The notes: a model not told the origin generated them from the letters alone. Numbered from the stretch's first letter, positions 40,001-52,136 are shown. The stretch: 64,000 nt of DNA from Azadirachta indica (GCA_022749755.1 CM040440.1:10155269-10219268), one strand, 5' to 3'. Numbers and translations: made by a program.

Positions 40001-41392
40001 TTTTAGTATTACTCGACAAGGTATCATAAGGACGATTGTTGATGGTATTTGGAAAGTGATCCTTTTTGAGTTTCAAGAGTTTAAAGTAGGCACTTTGGCT
40101 CTGAAGGATTGCATCCGTTTTAGCCATATACTGGGCGAACATTTCTTCTATTGATAACTTATTCTTTTGTTATGGATGAGCTTGCTGATGAAAATTAGAA
40201 GGGTATATAAGCTTTCTTAATAAAGATGAACCTTAGTTGTTACTCTATGAAAAATTGGGTGATTTTTCCAACTCAAATTCTAGAAAGAGTTTTGGTTATT
40301 ATGTTGCCTATTATAATTGCTGATGTAGTGTATCAATTCTGCATTGATAAATAATGGTCATTGGAGTAAGATCCCGACATAAATCACATGTCAAATGTAG
40401 ACTTTGGACTGCATGAACCTCTAATATATCAAACTTCTTGGACAAAGCATTAAATTATGTAGTTAATGCTGTAAGTGCTTCTAACTCATGAACACCAATA
40501 ATTGTTCTTGGTGTAACTTTCTTAGATTTCCATTGATAATTGTTGAAAGCCATCTTTTTTAGTAAATCATACGCCTTATAAATGGACACTCCTATAAGAG
40601 CTGCACCAACTACCACATCAATAACGGTTCTTGTTGGACTTGTCAACCCAATGTAAGAAGTCTGCACCTGCAACCATTTCTGATGAGAATACTTCCTAAA
40701 CAACTCCTTGTAGCTCTCCCATGCCTCATATAGAGATTTTGAATCAAACTATGTAAACTAAGTGATGTCAGTATGCATCTTTGCTGTTTTAGTCGGTGGG
40801 AGGAATTTGGCTAAAAACTTTTGGGCAAGTTCATCCTAGGTCGTGATGGATCCTAATGGCAGAGAATTCAACCAGCTCTTAGCCTTATATTAGAGTGAGA
40901 ATGAAAACAAACGAAGTCGGATAGCATTAGTGGATATTGTGGTTAAATGTATCACATATCTCTAGGAACCTTTAAGATGTGAAAATTAGGATCATTGTTG
41001 GCAAACCCTCTAAATTGCCTTGCTGTTTGGATCATTTGAACAATAGCAGGCTTGATTTCAAAGTTATTGGGTTAAATATCGAGTCTGTGAATACTTGATT
41101 GAATACCGCCTGCCAAAGGAATGAAATAATCATTTAAAGATTGAGGCTCTTCTGCTTCAATTCAGTTGGCCATTATTAAGTTGAAGCTTGAATTTTTTTT
41201 CGAAGCCTTAGGCAAGTTTTTTTATTTTTCAATCAAAAGGAATCAAATTTGCACTTGGATTTCTTTGCATACAATTACTAGAGTACCTGAAAACAAAAAA
41301 TAAAACAAAAATTAAAGTAATATTAGGATTAGTTGGTATTAATATTAACAAAAACAAAAAGTAAGCCAAATCTCTGGATGTTACCAAAAATT

Positions 41393-42760
41393 TGTTATCG
41401 ATTTTGTGATATAAGTGCACGTTATTGTAATAAGTAATATAATGATAAGTTAAGATCGTTCCCATGAAGATTTGTCATTAATAGTTTTGCTAATTCCTAA
41501 AATTGTCTCAACCTAATCTTATTTAAACAAATAATTAGGCATTACTAGATTACTATTAAATTAAAATAAAGAAGAAAATAATAAAATAGGTAATGGATTA
41601 AGCAATAAATATGATGAAACCTAGGATTACAATTTTCCCTTAACACTTTACTTGAATCTCTCACTTCTCTCACTTGATTAATCAATGAAGTTAAATTGTT
41701 AATCAAGAGTCTTAATTAATCTACAAGCCTCTCCTGGTGGTCAAGTAAACATATTTTCCCTAACTAACTCATTATGTTTCAATGAGAATTAGACTTAGAT
41801 AAGATTTATTAAGTTTCGACTCTTTTAATGGCTACAAGTGTCGTGCAAGTATATTCCTATCTTGCATTATCTTATAGTTTCTGCACATTGATCACGTGTC
41901 ACTCTATTCAAGGCTAAATACCAAATTCCCTTTTCCAAGTTCATTAGGGTTACCACATCAATCTAATTAATGGCCAAGTAATTAGAAGCATGAAGATTAG
42001 AATAGAGCATATAATCCAAAATTGATCAATATAAATCAAAGAGAGAAGAAATAAATTCAAGCTATATATTAAGTTCCAATTGCAATGTTAGAAAATAAAT
42101 TTAGTTTATAATACTAATAGAAAATATAATCCACAAAAGGTTCATCATTATAGAGTTCAAACAAATTAAAAGAGAGAGAGAAGATAGAAAACTGGTGAAT
42201 TACTTCCTGATCTCCAACTATTCTTCTTTCATTTGTCGCTCTTTCACGAATCTCCTTCTTGCTTTTGCTAAAGGAAAATAGAAAAAATAACCTAATTATT
42301 TTCCCTTTTTCTCAACCTAAATAAGTTCTATAAACACATGATGAGAAAAAGGGCAAAACTTGTGAACTTTCCAAAATTCGTGACTCGTGGTGCTCTGGCC
42401 TCTAGAGTTCAGCGTTGCGGCTTCCACACGCATCAGGTTCAAGTCTCAGTACAATAACTTCTAGAGCTCCATGTTGCAATGTCTACTCTCGGGAAATTAG
42501 CTACAAATTATTCTACTAGTGTGCGGCTTTGAAATCTCCATGCCATGACACCTATATACAGTTTCACGAATTTATCTTCAAAGGCCAATTCTAAATTTAA
42601 CCCATTCTTTCTTGGTATCAAGCTAGCTTCGTGCACCTGTAAAACAATAGACAATGTATGATCTCAAAACTAAAAATGACTCATATACTCATATACTCAT
42701 AAAACTAATACATATTCAGCTTAGAGGCCTTTAATTTATTATCTTAAAACTAACTCATTA
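41393..42760 (-). repeat. Right (5') LTR of the Athila-like element
   Basis: About 1.37 kb, starting TGTTATCGATTTTGTG and ending CTAACTCATTA, followed by the ATATC target duplication. It aligns with the left LTR but with many substitutions, so the insertion is old. Together with the element 45447-50569 it shows at least two ages of gypsy activity here. Confidence 0.82.
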
Positions 42761-42765
42761 ATATC

Positions 42766-43130
42766 TACAAAATAACTAGTTAAACAATATGCATAAACAT
42801 TTTGGAAATTGCTATAGGAATACGATATCAATGGAGACAATGTATGATCTCATATTCAGTTGTATATAGCACACACAACTATTACCAAGACCCTTGGACT
42901 CAAAGATATTAGCTTTATATACAGTGCCACTAAAACTCTAATGCCACAAGAATGTATAATTTCCTAATTTCCTTAAAAAATTCACAATTCTTAAAAGGAA
43001 AGAATCTTTATAGGAAAGAATCCTTACTTTGCAAAAATTCCTTGTTCCCACAATTTTACATTATTATGTGTTACGTCAAACTAATAAATTATTTTTTCAT
43101 TTTACATTAAAATGAAAATATTATTTCATT
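42766..43130. repeat. Possible LTR fragment disrupted by the Athila element, right part
   Basis: AT-rich sequence between the Athila target duplication and the MULE right arm. Phrases such as AGGAAAGAATCCTTACTTTG repeat in variant form nearby. It may pair with 33960-34535 as one interrupted LTR; the evidence is positional only. Confidence 0.25.
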
Positions 43131-43322
43131 ACACAGAAATTGATAGATACACCTGACCTAAGTCTAATTTATAGAACTCACATATGATCTATGACCCATG
43201 TATTCCCTTATTATGTCATGCAATGCTATAATGATAAAATGATGTAACTGGGTATTTTTTAAACCTCAGAGAAGTGATTGGCAATTGGACCAAACTTGAC
43301 AAGGTGTTTAGGGCAATTTTCC

Positions 43323-43560
43323 TTGTTTAATACAATATACCTTCGACATATTTGAATATACATTTCAAGATGGACAACGTACACTTGAGAGTCTTGATAA
43401 GTAAGATGGTGCCTACCCAAAATGACTAGTGTGTGATGTTTAATATAACACATTTTGATTATTTGGAGATGAATATCGAGATGGACAACATACACTCGTA
43501 AGTCTTATAAACTTGACGATGCCTACACAAAATGACATGTTTGTTGCTTAATCTTTTGTA
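43323..43560. repeat. Minisatellite array, third block beyond the MULE
   Basis: About two ~115-bp units resume in the same orientation and phase as the block that stops at 32614. It starts with TTGTTTAATACAATATACC and contains TGCCTACCCAAAATGAC and TGCCTACACAAAATGAC. This continuity shows that 32615-43322 was inserted into one array. Confidence 0.88.
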
Positions 43561-43838
43561 GTTCTCTAATGACTTTATTTGACATTTTTAACATGATAGA
43601 CCTTATATAAGTTACCATGCAAGTTATATTATTTTTTTCAAACTTTACCTTTAGTAAAAGGTACATAAGATGTGCAACATTCTTTGTAAGAGCATAAATA
43701 AAATGAACATCCTCAATTTAAAATCTCCCACCTTTAGTTTTCTCATTAGCCACAACAATAAGATCTATAAATAAACATGTAGTCTTTATCAAGATATTTA
43801 TGACTGTCATTAGATGTAATCACAACATCATTATCTTA
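43561..43838 (-). other. Unidentified possible coding relic, interrupted by a small MULE
   Basis: On the minus strand a short open stretch across the MULE site would read ...KGKAKMDKDNDVVITSN... once the insertion (43839-44755) is removed. Its other half lies at about 44765-44870. I do not recognise a family. It may be transposon-derived. Confidence 0.3.
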
Positions 43839-44755
43839 AGGAAAAATGATCGATGATCCCTCAAGTTTGGTCTAATTACCTAGTGCCCTATTATTTTAAA
43901 AATATCCCGTTACATTGTATCATTAGCTGAGTTAATAGAGAAAATCACTTTATAGGATGCTTTACATAAATACCTTTATAAATTAAAATAATCATGATAC
44001 GTGTAACTAAATTATATTTATTTATTTAATCGTCATCATTTTCATTTTTTCTGTTATGCTTATCATTTATTTATTTAATCTTTATTATTTTTATTTTCTC
44101 TCTCTTACGTTTGAGTTCAACATAAAGAGATTCTGATAGTTGTTATCATTATAGAGTGAACCCAAGAATGCAAAAATTGGCATTTATCATTGTACATGCA
44201 TGAATATTCCAACATAACTAATCTAGGGATGGGTTTTCTTCAAATTGCTAAAATTGTTAAAATCGTAGGTAAGATGTGTTGTTGTAGGGTAGTTCATCTT
44301 CATTGTTGACAACTCAATATGGAGAAATTGACATAGGTTTCTGCTGCAATAGCCTTTTAGCCAAAACATATAAATGAAGTTCTTCTTTGACGGCCCTTGA
44401 CTGTAGAATTAATGAGCAATGACTTTGTTGATAGCCATAATAGAATTATAATTGCAGATATAATTGATATTTAGGACAATGTAGGTTTTTGGTGAAAGTA
44501 GGTAAATCTGAAAACCACCAAATGCAAACAATAGGTGGTGCGAGTGGGCATGTTTCCTAATGCACCAAGGCTATGTGCGGTGGTAAAGGAGGGTGGGATT
44601 GTGGAGGGTGGAATGGCTAAAATGGTAATGTGAGGGGAGGTGAAGGAATATGGGTTCTTGAAGAAAAGTGCAAATGAGGTGGGGGGAGGTATTTTTGAAA
44701 TAGTTGAGAGTACCAGGTAATTAAATGAAACCTGAGGAGATTATTGACCATTACA
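43839..44755. mobile_element. Small non-autonomous MULE
   Basis: The left end has GATCCCTCAAGTTTGGTCTA, then ATTACCTAGTGCCC and TTTTAAAAATATCCCG. The reverse complement of the right end has AATCTCCTCAGGTTTCATTT, then AATTACCTGGTACTCTC and TTTCAAAAATACCTCC. These are terminal inverted repeats of ~60-70 bases. Imperfect 9-bp flanks (ATTATCTTA at 43830-43838, TTTATCTTT at 44756-44764) fit a decayed target duplication. The interior resembles 32940-33060 of the larger MULE (ATGCAAA..GGTGGT.CAAGTGG..ATGTTT), so the two are relatives. No transposase. Confidence 0.7.
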
Positions 44756-44869
44756 TTTATCTTTATCCATCTTTGCCTTGCCTTTTGTTTTTCTAGACAT
44801 CATCTTTGAAGCTGCTTTCCTTGCACACTTTAAAAGGTTATTCCTATATCTTGAGCTTTGTTGCTTCTT

Positions 44870-45446
44870 GTTAGAAATATTATATGAAATTAACTAATTT
44901 ACTATATATTGGTTTAGGAGTTATAGTATATTATGAAAGTAACATATAACAATACAATTACAAATTAAAATAAGAAAAGTAATTCTAAAACTTGGCCTTA
45001 CTAAAAGAGTCACGCATTGCATTTTTTTAAAGTCAAAAAGTCATTCCTCTGTATAAGTATTAATAGATCTCTTTAACTATAAGATAAAATCCTAAAGCTC
45101 TTAGCCGCTCTTCTTTGATGAGCAAAACCAACAAGCAGTAAATACCAAGTCTTGAGAGTCGTAGTTAGAAAAAAATAGTCTATATAATTCAAAAGGTAAA
45201 ATAGATGTCCAATTGTATTTTGAGCAAAGAGAGAATACCCTTTATATAGTAGCATTTAGTTTTAGTCATTAAAACAAAAATTGAAAGCAAATTTAAATTT
45301 TAAAGATCTGTAACTCTTATTGGTTGTAATTAATCTCTGTAATTATTGTTGTTTTGAAAATTTAAGTTTAAGAAATCACAACTTATGTGGAGTTTATTTG
45401 GAAAATTAAAGGTTTTGTAATTCCAACTATTACTACAAAGATTTAA
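44870..45446. other. AT-rich spacer before the intact gypsy element
   Basis: No gene or clear repeat is seen. The last five bases, TTTAA (45442-45446), are the left target duplication of the adjacent retrotransposon. Confidence 0.5.
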
Positions 45447-45769
45447 TGACGAAGCGGAAACGCAAAAATAAACGAAACTAAAGTTTCAAAAGTTTTTGAA
45501 TGAAATTTTATTAAAAGAAAGGTGTTCAAACAATACTGTAGGCCCTCTATTTATAATAGAGAAAACCTAAACCTACTTAAATAAGGAAAAAGAACTCCTA
45601 CCAAAAAGAGAAAACCTAAACCTACTTAAATAAGGAAAAAGAACTCTTACCAAAAAAAGAAAACTTAAAGATACTTAAATAAGGAAAAAAAACTCCTAAA
45701 AAAAATAAAAGAAGCTAAATATTAAAAATAAAAATTAAAGAAAAACACTAGTCAGGTTGTCCTACATCA
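45447..45769 (-). repeat. 3' LTR of the intact gypsy element
   Basis: 323 bases. By eye it differs from the other LTR by seven substitutions and one A-run indel (~2%). Inside are three ~49-base repeats of the type AACCTAAACCTACTTAAATA followed by AGGAAAAAGAACTCCTACC. Confidence 0.95.
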
Positions 45770-48700
45770 GCTCCCCACCACTTAAAAATGAATTTGTCTT
45801 CAAGTTCTCTGGGTATAACACTTCATCTGCTTGATACTCGTATATATCTGCTATGTTAAAAGTGTTTGAGATATTCCAATCATTTGGCAGTTGTAACACA
45901 TAGGTATTATCATTAATCTTCTTTGCGATACTAAATGACCCATACTTTATGTTCTGCAATTTACTACGAATCCCAGGAAACCGACTTTTGCGCAAATAGG
46001 TCATGACAAGATCTCCTTCTCGAAATACTTTCTGTCTCCGATGTTGATCTGCGTCGTTTTTGTATTTCTTGTTGGCAGCTTCCAATCTAGCATGAACCTC
46101 CTCTTATATTTTCTGTACCTTTTCTGCCATGTTTTCTGCAGCCCTATTAATCTCTGGTAATGCTGGTAAAGTTATCAGGTCCAATACATGACGGGGTGGC
46201 TGCAAATAAACCACCTTAAATGGAGTTTTCCCAGTCAAACGATTCATCATATTATTATAAGCAAATTCCACTTGAGGCAACACTGCATCTCATTGCTTAG
46301 GCTTCTCCCCACAAATACAATGCAACATGTTTCCTAATGTGCGATTAACCACCTCTGTTTGCCCATCAGTTTGAGGGTGAAAAGTACTACTGTACTGCAA
46401 TTTCGTATCAAATTTCCCCCATAAAGTACGCCAAAAATGACTAAAAAATTTAACATCCCTATCTAAAGTAATAGACTTAGGAATACCATGTAGACGAACC
46501 ACTTCCTTAAAGTATAATCCCGTCACATGAGTTGCATCACCAGTTTTCTTACAAGCAATAAAATGTACCATCTTTGAAAAACAATCCACAACAACAAAGA
46601 AAGAATTATTACCTCGTTGGGTACCGGTAATCCTAGCACAAAATCCATTGACATATCCTCCTAAATATTTTCAAGCACGGGTAATGGCGTATACAATCCA
46701 GTGTTCTGAACCTGTCCCTTAACAACTTGGCACACTTGGCACTGCCGCACAATTCTTCCTACATCTCGTTTAAGTTGCGGCCAATAATACCTCTCTTCCA
46801 CCAAATTGATTGTCTTGTCTCGCCCCACATGACCGGCCAAATCGCCACCATGTAATTCCCGTATTAACTGCTCTCGTAATGAACAACGAGGAATGCATAA
46901 CTTGTTGGCTTTAAACAGATATCCTTCATGAATAAGAAAATCTGCTGCTCACTGATTATGATTACACTGATCCCAAATGATGTGGAAATCTTCATCAGTT
47001 GCATATTGTTCTTTCATTACCTCAAATCCAATTATTTCATTACTCAAAGTGACCAATAAAGTAGCTCGCCTACTCAAAGCATCAGCTACCTTATTCTGTT
47101 GCCCAGACTTATACTTCAATACAAACGTAAATTTCTGCATAAATGACACCCACCTAGCATGTATTTTATTTAAATGATGTTGACTATTGATATACTTCAA
47201 TGCCTGGTGATCACTATAAAGCACAAACTCCCTCTGAATCAAGTAATGCTCCCAATGCATCAATGCTCTGAATACTGCATAAAATTCTTGGTCATACGTA
47301 GACTATTTTTGTCTAGCGTCACACAACTTTTCGCTAAAATACTCAATAGGTTTACCTTCTTGACTGAGAACAGCACCAATACCTATTCCCGAAGCATCAC
47401 ACTCTATCTCAAATACCTTATCAAAGTTAGCTAATGCCAATACAGGAGCCGTACAAAGTTTTTCTTTCAAGATGTCAAAACTCTTATTTTGCTCATCACC
47501 CCAATTAAACTTTCCCTTCTTCAAACACTCAGTAATAGGTGTTGCGATGGTGCTAAAGTTACAAATGAACCAACGATAAAATGTCGCTAATCCATAAAAA
47601 CTCCTTACTTCCCCGATAGTCTTTGGTGTAAGCCATTCTCGAATTGCCTTAACCTTATACTCATCAACTGTAATACCGTCAGCCCCAACTATAAACCTCA
47701 AAAATACTAAATTTCACTGCATAAAACTACATTTCTTTAAGTTGACAAACAACTTATTTTTCCTAAGTGCTTTGAACACCTCCCTCAAATAAACCAAATG
47801 ACTCTCCTCATCACTACTATAAATTAAGATGTCATCAAAATATACCACAACAAACTTGAAAGCAAAAAGTTTCAATACCTGATTCATAAGCCGCATAAAA
47901 GTGCTTGGTGCATTTGACAAACCGAAAGGCATTACCATCCATTCATACAATCCCTCTTTAGTCTTGAATGCTGTCTTCCACTCATCTGAAAGTTTGATGC
48001 GAATTTGATGATAACCACTATGCAAGTCAAGTTTGAAAAACACTTTTACTTCTCCAAGCTGATCTAGCATATCTTGTAACTGTGGGATTGGAAATCGATA
48101 CCTAATGGTTATTTTGTTAATTGCTCTGCTATTTACGCACATCCGCCAACTACCATCCTTTTTAGGGATTAGAAGCGCGGGAACTACACAAGGACTTTTG
48201 CTCTCCCTAATAAACCCTTTTTTAAGTAGCTCATCCACCTACTTCTGCAAAATCTCATGCTCCTTAGGACTCATTCTATAATGTGGCAAATTGGGATAAC
48301 TGGCTCCAGGCACAAAATCAATGCTATGTTGTATATCTTGCATAGTTGGTAACCCATTTGGCATCTCCTCTGGAACTACATCGGAAAATTCAGACAATAA
48401 TGGCTGTACGATCTTTGGAATCTTCACCATTGGTTCCAATTCCCCATCCTTTGCTACTATCATACAACCCTCACAATCTTCTTTCATATGTCCTTCCACT
48501 ACAGTTAAAAAGTTTGTCCCCTCTACTCCAGGAACCTTCTGCCCTTCTTTAGTTTCACTCATTGGCATCAATACTATTTTCTTCCCATCCCACCAAAACT
48601 CATAAATGTTTCGTCGTCCTCTATGTATCGCATCAACATCATATTGCCATGGCCTTCCGAGCAACACATGGCATGCATCCATATCCACGACATCATACAA

Positions 48701-50221
48701 CACATCACTTTTATAATACTTTCCAATCGAAAAAGGAAGCTTACATATTTTAGTTACGCGCGTTTCAGTTCCCTTCTTAATCTAGCCAATTTTGTAAGGT
48801 GACGGGTGTTTTTCCATAGGCAAATCTAAAGCATTTACTAATGCTTTAGAGACTATATTTTCACTACTACCGTTGTCAATTATCACCTTGCACACTTTAT
48901 TCTTAATTGTTCCCTTCGTACGAAAAATCTTATTTTGTTGTGTCTTCTCTTCTGTTTTAGGTGTCAGTAATAGCTTCTGCACAATACAAGAAAGGGCTTC
49001 TCCTTCATCACCATCAACCACATCAACCTCTTTCCCGTCTTCATATTCGCCTTCTTCACCTTCTACTGCAGCGTTCACATAATATGTCACACCCTTATTT
49101 TTTCCCCATTTCGGACATTCATTAGACCTATGTCCAGGTTGTTGACATCTATAACATTTGCTTGGCATTGGCTTCACATACGGGTTACTAGTTTGTTGCT
49201 GAATAGTTCACGGGTTAGCAAAATTACCCCTTTGCCTAGTTTCTCCTCCACCCATATTTGGTGCTACACCTTTATTTTGTGGTACCAGATTTGGTGAAGT
49301 CAAAAACTGTCGTGTTGCAACTTGCGGTTTAATAACAACCCGTTTTAATTGCCTCTCCAGCTTCCTTGCCTTACTCACAGCTTTAAAAAAATCCCAAATT
49401 GTATACATGTTAAGCTGGTCTTGTATGTCAGTTCGCAACCCTCCAGTGAATCTGGCAACCAATTGTGATTTTGACTCCTTCAAGTTGTTCCTAGAACATA
49501 ACCTATGGAATTCTTCAGTATACTCGTCGACTGAACGATTTCCCTGTCAACAATTATTTAATTGCTTAAATAAATCCTGCTCATAATTAGAGGGCAAATA
49601 CTGAGCCTTCATCTTCTGTTTCATGCGCTCCCAAGACCTAATTATGTCTTTTCCTTCACGTCGTCGTTTATTCTGAACCTGCTGCCACCAAGCGGATGCA
49701 CCCCCTTTTAACTTCATGGCTACTAATTTTACTTTCCTTTCATCAGAAATATTCATATAATCAAAAGAATTCTCAACATTTGCCAACCAATCAAGAAAGT
49801 CTTCTATGTGCAAACTCTGTTTAAACACAGGAAGATCTAAGTTTACTTTATAATCACCATAATTTCCACTTTCACGTGTCCTAACAGAGCCTTACTCAAT
49901 TATATCATCATCTGAATCCTTATACCTCTGAGTTTTGTCATTAATAATGCCAAGTGGTTACGGCACTGGCGTCGGACCACGGGGCGGGATCTCGTCTGTC
50001 CCTCTACGCTCATGTTCAACCATCTTGTTGCCGCCTAGTTCCAACCTCTCCAACCTTTGATCAAAATCTGTTAATTCTTGACGAATGGTTTGAGTGAATT
50101 CCCTAACGGCTGCCCTCCCAACTTTTACGGCCATTGCACGAATAGACTCCACCGTTAGTGCCTGCACCCCCTGAACATCGTCAGTAGGATGGTTGCTTCC
50201 GGTATCGCTGTTGCACACCAT
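45762..50221 (-). pseudogene. gag-pol of the gypsy element with about twelve stops and one frameshift
   Basis: The start at 50221 (MVCNSDTGSN) follows the primer site. In order it has gag with DFLDWLANVE and a YTEEFHRL segment, a CCHC knuckle CYRCQQPGHRSNEC (~49156-49115), and protease VIIDNGSSENIV (~48885). RT has [18 protein letters not shown] and YFDDILIYS (48238-47714). RNase H has [22 protein letters not shown] and VADALSRR. Integrase has [18 protein letters not shown] and [10 protein letters not shown] (46589-46290). One frame is kept from 50221 to ~46640, then shifts by one base near 46625. Stops lie near 49958, 49892, 49547, 49208, 48782, 48239, 47714, 47303, 46949, 46660, 46290 and 46104. 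Most fit C-to-T or G-to-A changes of CAA, CAG, CGA or TGG codons. Confidence 0.93.
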
Positions 50222-50245
50222 TGCAATTCCTGTTCTAATACCAAT

Positions 50246-50569
50246 TGACGAAGCGGAAACGCAAAAATAAACGAAACTAAAGTTTCAAAAGTTTTTGAAT
50301 AAAATTTTATTAAAAGAAAGGTGTCCAAACAATATTGTAGGCCCTCTATTTATAATAGAGAAAACCTAAACTTACTTAAATAAGGAAAAAGAACTCCTAC
50401 CAAAAAGAGAAAACCTAAACCTACTTAAATAAGGAAAAAGAACTCTTACCAAAAAAAGAAAACTTAAACATACTTAAATAAGGAAAAAGAACTCCTAAAA
50501 AAAAATAAAAGAAGCTAAATATTAAAAATAAAAATTAAAGAAAAACATTAGTCAGGTTGTCCTACATCA
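50246..50569 (-). repeat. 5' LTR of the intact gypsy element
   Basis: 324 bases, starting (minus strand) TGATGTAGGACAACCTGAC and ending CGCTTCGTCA. It should carry the element's promoter. The inner edge abuts the tRNA primer site. Confidence 0.95.
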
Positions 50570-50749
50570 TTTAAACATTTAATTGTAACAATAATAATAA
50601 GGCTATTTAAACCTTTACCTCCAACACAATTCTTCCCTTTAAATTCTTTCCTCTCATTACTCCTTCTTGTTACTTTATCATTTTCAACTTCTCTTATTTC
50701 TCCTATTTTTTAAACTCATTTGAATTTAGAGTAACTTTTATATCCTACA

Positions 50750-51200
50750 TTGAAATTGAGCACCTACCAAGGATCAGAGTGTCCATAAAATACTCAAAAT
50801 ATTCTAGAAAAGAGCTAAGTAAAATCGTTGCTTGATCATCATCTTTAATCTTGACATCAATATGTCAAGATCTAAGATCCAAGATTATTCTATTAAATTC
50901 ATCAATATGATCTCTATCTCTTTGTTGCAATATAAATATATATGATCTTTTTATTTTTTGTAAAATCAATTTACTAAGAACTTAGTCATATACCTCTCTC
51001 ATAACTTTTTCCATAACCTAGAAATTGTCTTTTCTTTTGCAACGTACTTCTCTTAAAACACCATCCCTTGTAAAGCTTTATTAACTCCTTGAAGAATAAG
51101 CAGAGCTCTTATCTTGTTTTTTCAAAGGATGAAGTCGTTTTGACCAATAAATTTCTCCATATCCAACTTTGGTTGAGTCGTTCATCTAGATTTTGGCTAT
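50750..51200 (-). pseudogene. Ty1/copia gag relic
   Basis: On the minus strand, broken frames read MEKFIGQNDFILWKNKIRAL, then LILQGVNKALQG, then KKYMTKFLVN..YKK and LYCNKEIEIILMNLI. These match the UBN2-type gag of TNT1/Tork-like copia elements. Several stops interrupt it. No pol follows because the gypsy element occupies the adjacent DNA. Sequence to ~51460 may be its leader and LTR (GGTTTAATGTGGTTTAACC). Confidence 0.6.
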
Positions 51201-51460
51201 AATTAATACTAGTTTTAGAAGAATAAGAACATATGTTTTTGATATGGAACTTTAATGGCTTAAATTTATTATTCCTCAATCAAGAAATTACCTAGTGTGA
51301 AGAAGAATTAAGCAATCAAGTAAAATATACCAATGTTTTTAGCTAGAACAAACAAGAAGCAACTCAAAAATAGGTTTAATGTGGTTTAACCTAAACAGGC
51401 TTACATCTATTTAGTCTTGACCCCTCTCAGGAGTTCGAAGCGAATTTTGCTAAATACCTG

Positions 51461-52136
51461 CATATGCCATCTGTCATTTCTCATACACATCATATAATAA
51501 AATTCACGGATAAAAGAAATAGCCTCGGGTTTCCATTATTATCATACATTGAGTCTCCATGTTTCATGACACATATATACATAATCACATACATACATGA
51601 AATGCTCAAAATGTTTTTTGCAGCATGCATAGAATGGTTTCAACCTCATTTACAAAATTTTACATTGTACAAAATCCCGTGTGACCTGGAGAGAAATAAG
51701 AAAAATAGGAAAAAGGGTAAACTTGCGGCTCAGTGAGTGGATATAGTTTAATAGAAAATACGTTTTCATACAAATACTGTAAAACATCTTAAAATTATAC
51801 ATGAATTGAATATCACTTGCACAACAAGAATATATATATATATATATCATCTCAAATAACTCGTGTAGCACCCAACTAATACCTGGGGGATAACATGTTG
51901 GTGGGATCCATCACCTAAGCAGGAAAAACGATACTAAACCTGACAGCCTTATATCATTGCCTAAGGAGCTTACATTTATATACATATATTTCAATAGGTC
52001 TCAAGGACTTTACTATATAATATTAGGGGATAGGTACATTCACTGCTTCACTGCTTTAATATATATTTTATTATTATTGTTATTATATTATATATTTATC
52101 GTTTGACATCTAATTAGTTTCGAATTATGTGTCTCA
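51461..52136 (-). repeat. Probable 3' LTR of a Del/Tekay-like gypsy element
   Basis: Read on the minus strand, a polypurine tract (AAGGAGGGGGGAA, 52150-52138) is followed directly by TGAGACACATAATTCG, the expected LTR start. The segment contains CACCCAACTAATACCTGGGG, a phrase like the decayed CGCCCCGAACCCCGG motif of this lineage. The far end of the LTR was not located. Confidence 0.5.

Larger units (their letters stand above)
34536..42760 (-). mobile_element. Athila-like Ty3/gypsy retrotransposon, degraded
   Basis: It is flanked by the 5-bp direct repeat ATATC (34531-34535 and 42761-42765). Long LTRs lie at both ends, and coding relics run on the minus strand. The gag part (about 41200-39870) has TPTRTVIDVVVGAALIG and VHELEALTALTT. 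Next comes a protease region with ECSAIIQRKLPLKLKD and DLGASINLMP (around 39590-39530), then an RT relic MPFGLCNTLVTFQRYM with FIDDFS (38294-38100) and a GHRISAKGIKVDRVKI segment (38067-37873). Frames are broken throughout. No RNase H end or integrase is recognisable before the left LTR, so that part is deleted or beyond recognition. The priming-site region next to the right LTR starts TTTTTGG, compatible with a decayed Asp-type site. The polypurine tract is likely TTTAGGGG beside the left LTR. Confidence 0.82.
32615..43322. mobile_element. Mutator-like element inserted in the minisatellite and later split by other transposons
   Basis: The left end reads AGGAAAATTGTCC...GTTTGGTTTAATTGGC...CTGAGGTTTAAAAAATA. 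The reverse complement of the right end (43322 leftward) reads GGAAAATTGCCC...AAGTTTGGTCCAATTGCC...CTGAGGTTTAAAAAATA. The two form ~100-bp terminal inverted repeats. Both ends are flanked by TTGTTTAAT (32606-32614 and 43323-43331), the 9-bp duplication typical of MULEs, and the minisatellite unit reads on across the empty site. No transposase is visible, so it was non-autonomous. Removing the later Athila insertion leaves ~2.5 kb, and less if a further LTR is also removed. Part of its interior (32940-33060) matches the small MULE at 43.84-44.76 kb. Confidence 0.8.
45447..50569 (-). mobile_element. Complete but inactivated Ty3/gypsy (chromovirus-type) retrotransposon
   Basis: It has two ~324-bp LTRs of the form TG...CA and a perfect 5-bp target duplication TTTAA (45442-45446 and 50570-50574). 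Read on the minus strand, the 5' LTR (50569-50246) is followed by TTGGTATTAGAAC, a variant of the initiator-Met tRNA primer site TGGTATCAGAGC. Gag-pol runs from 50221 to 45762. The polypurine tract GGTGGGGAGC sits directly before the 3' LTR. Domain order gag, protease, RT, RNase H, integrase is that of Ty3/gypsy. RT phrases such as [14 protein letters not shown] and [20 protein letters not shown] fit the chromovirus lineage, though no chromodomain is visible at the end. It cannot encode its own proteins because of many in-frame stops. Confidence 0.95.
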
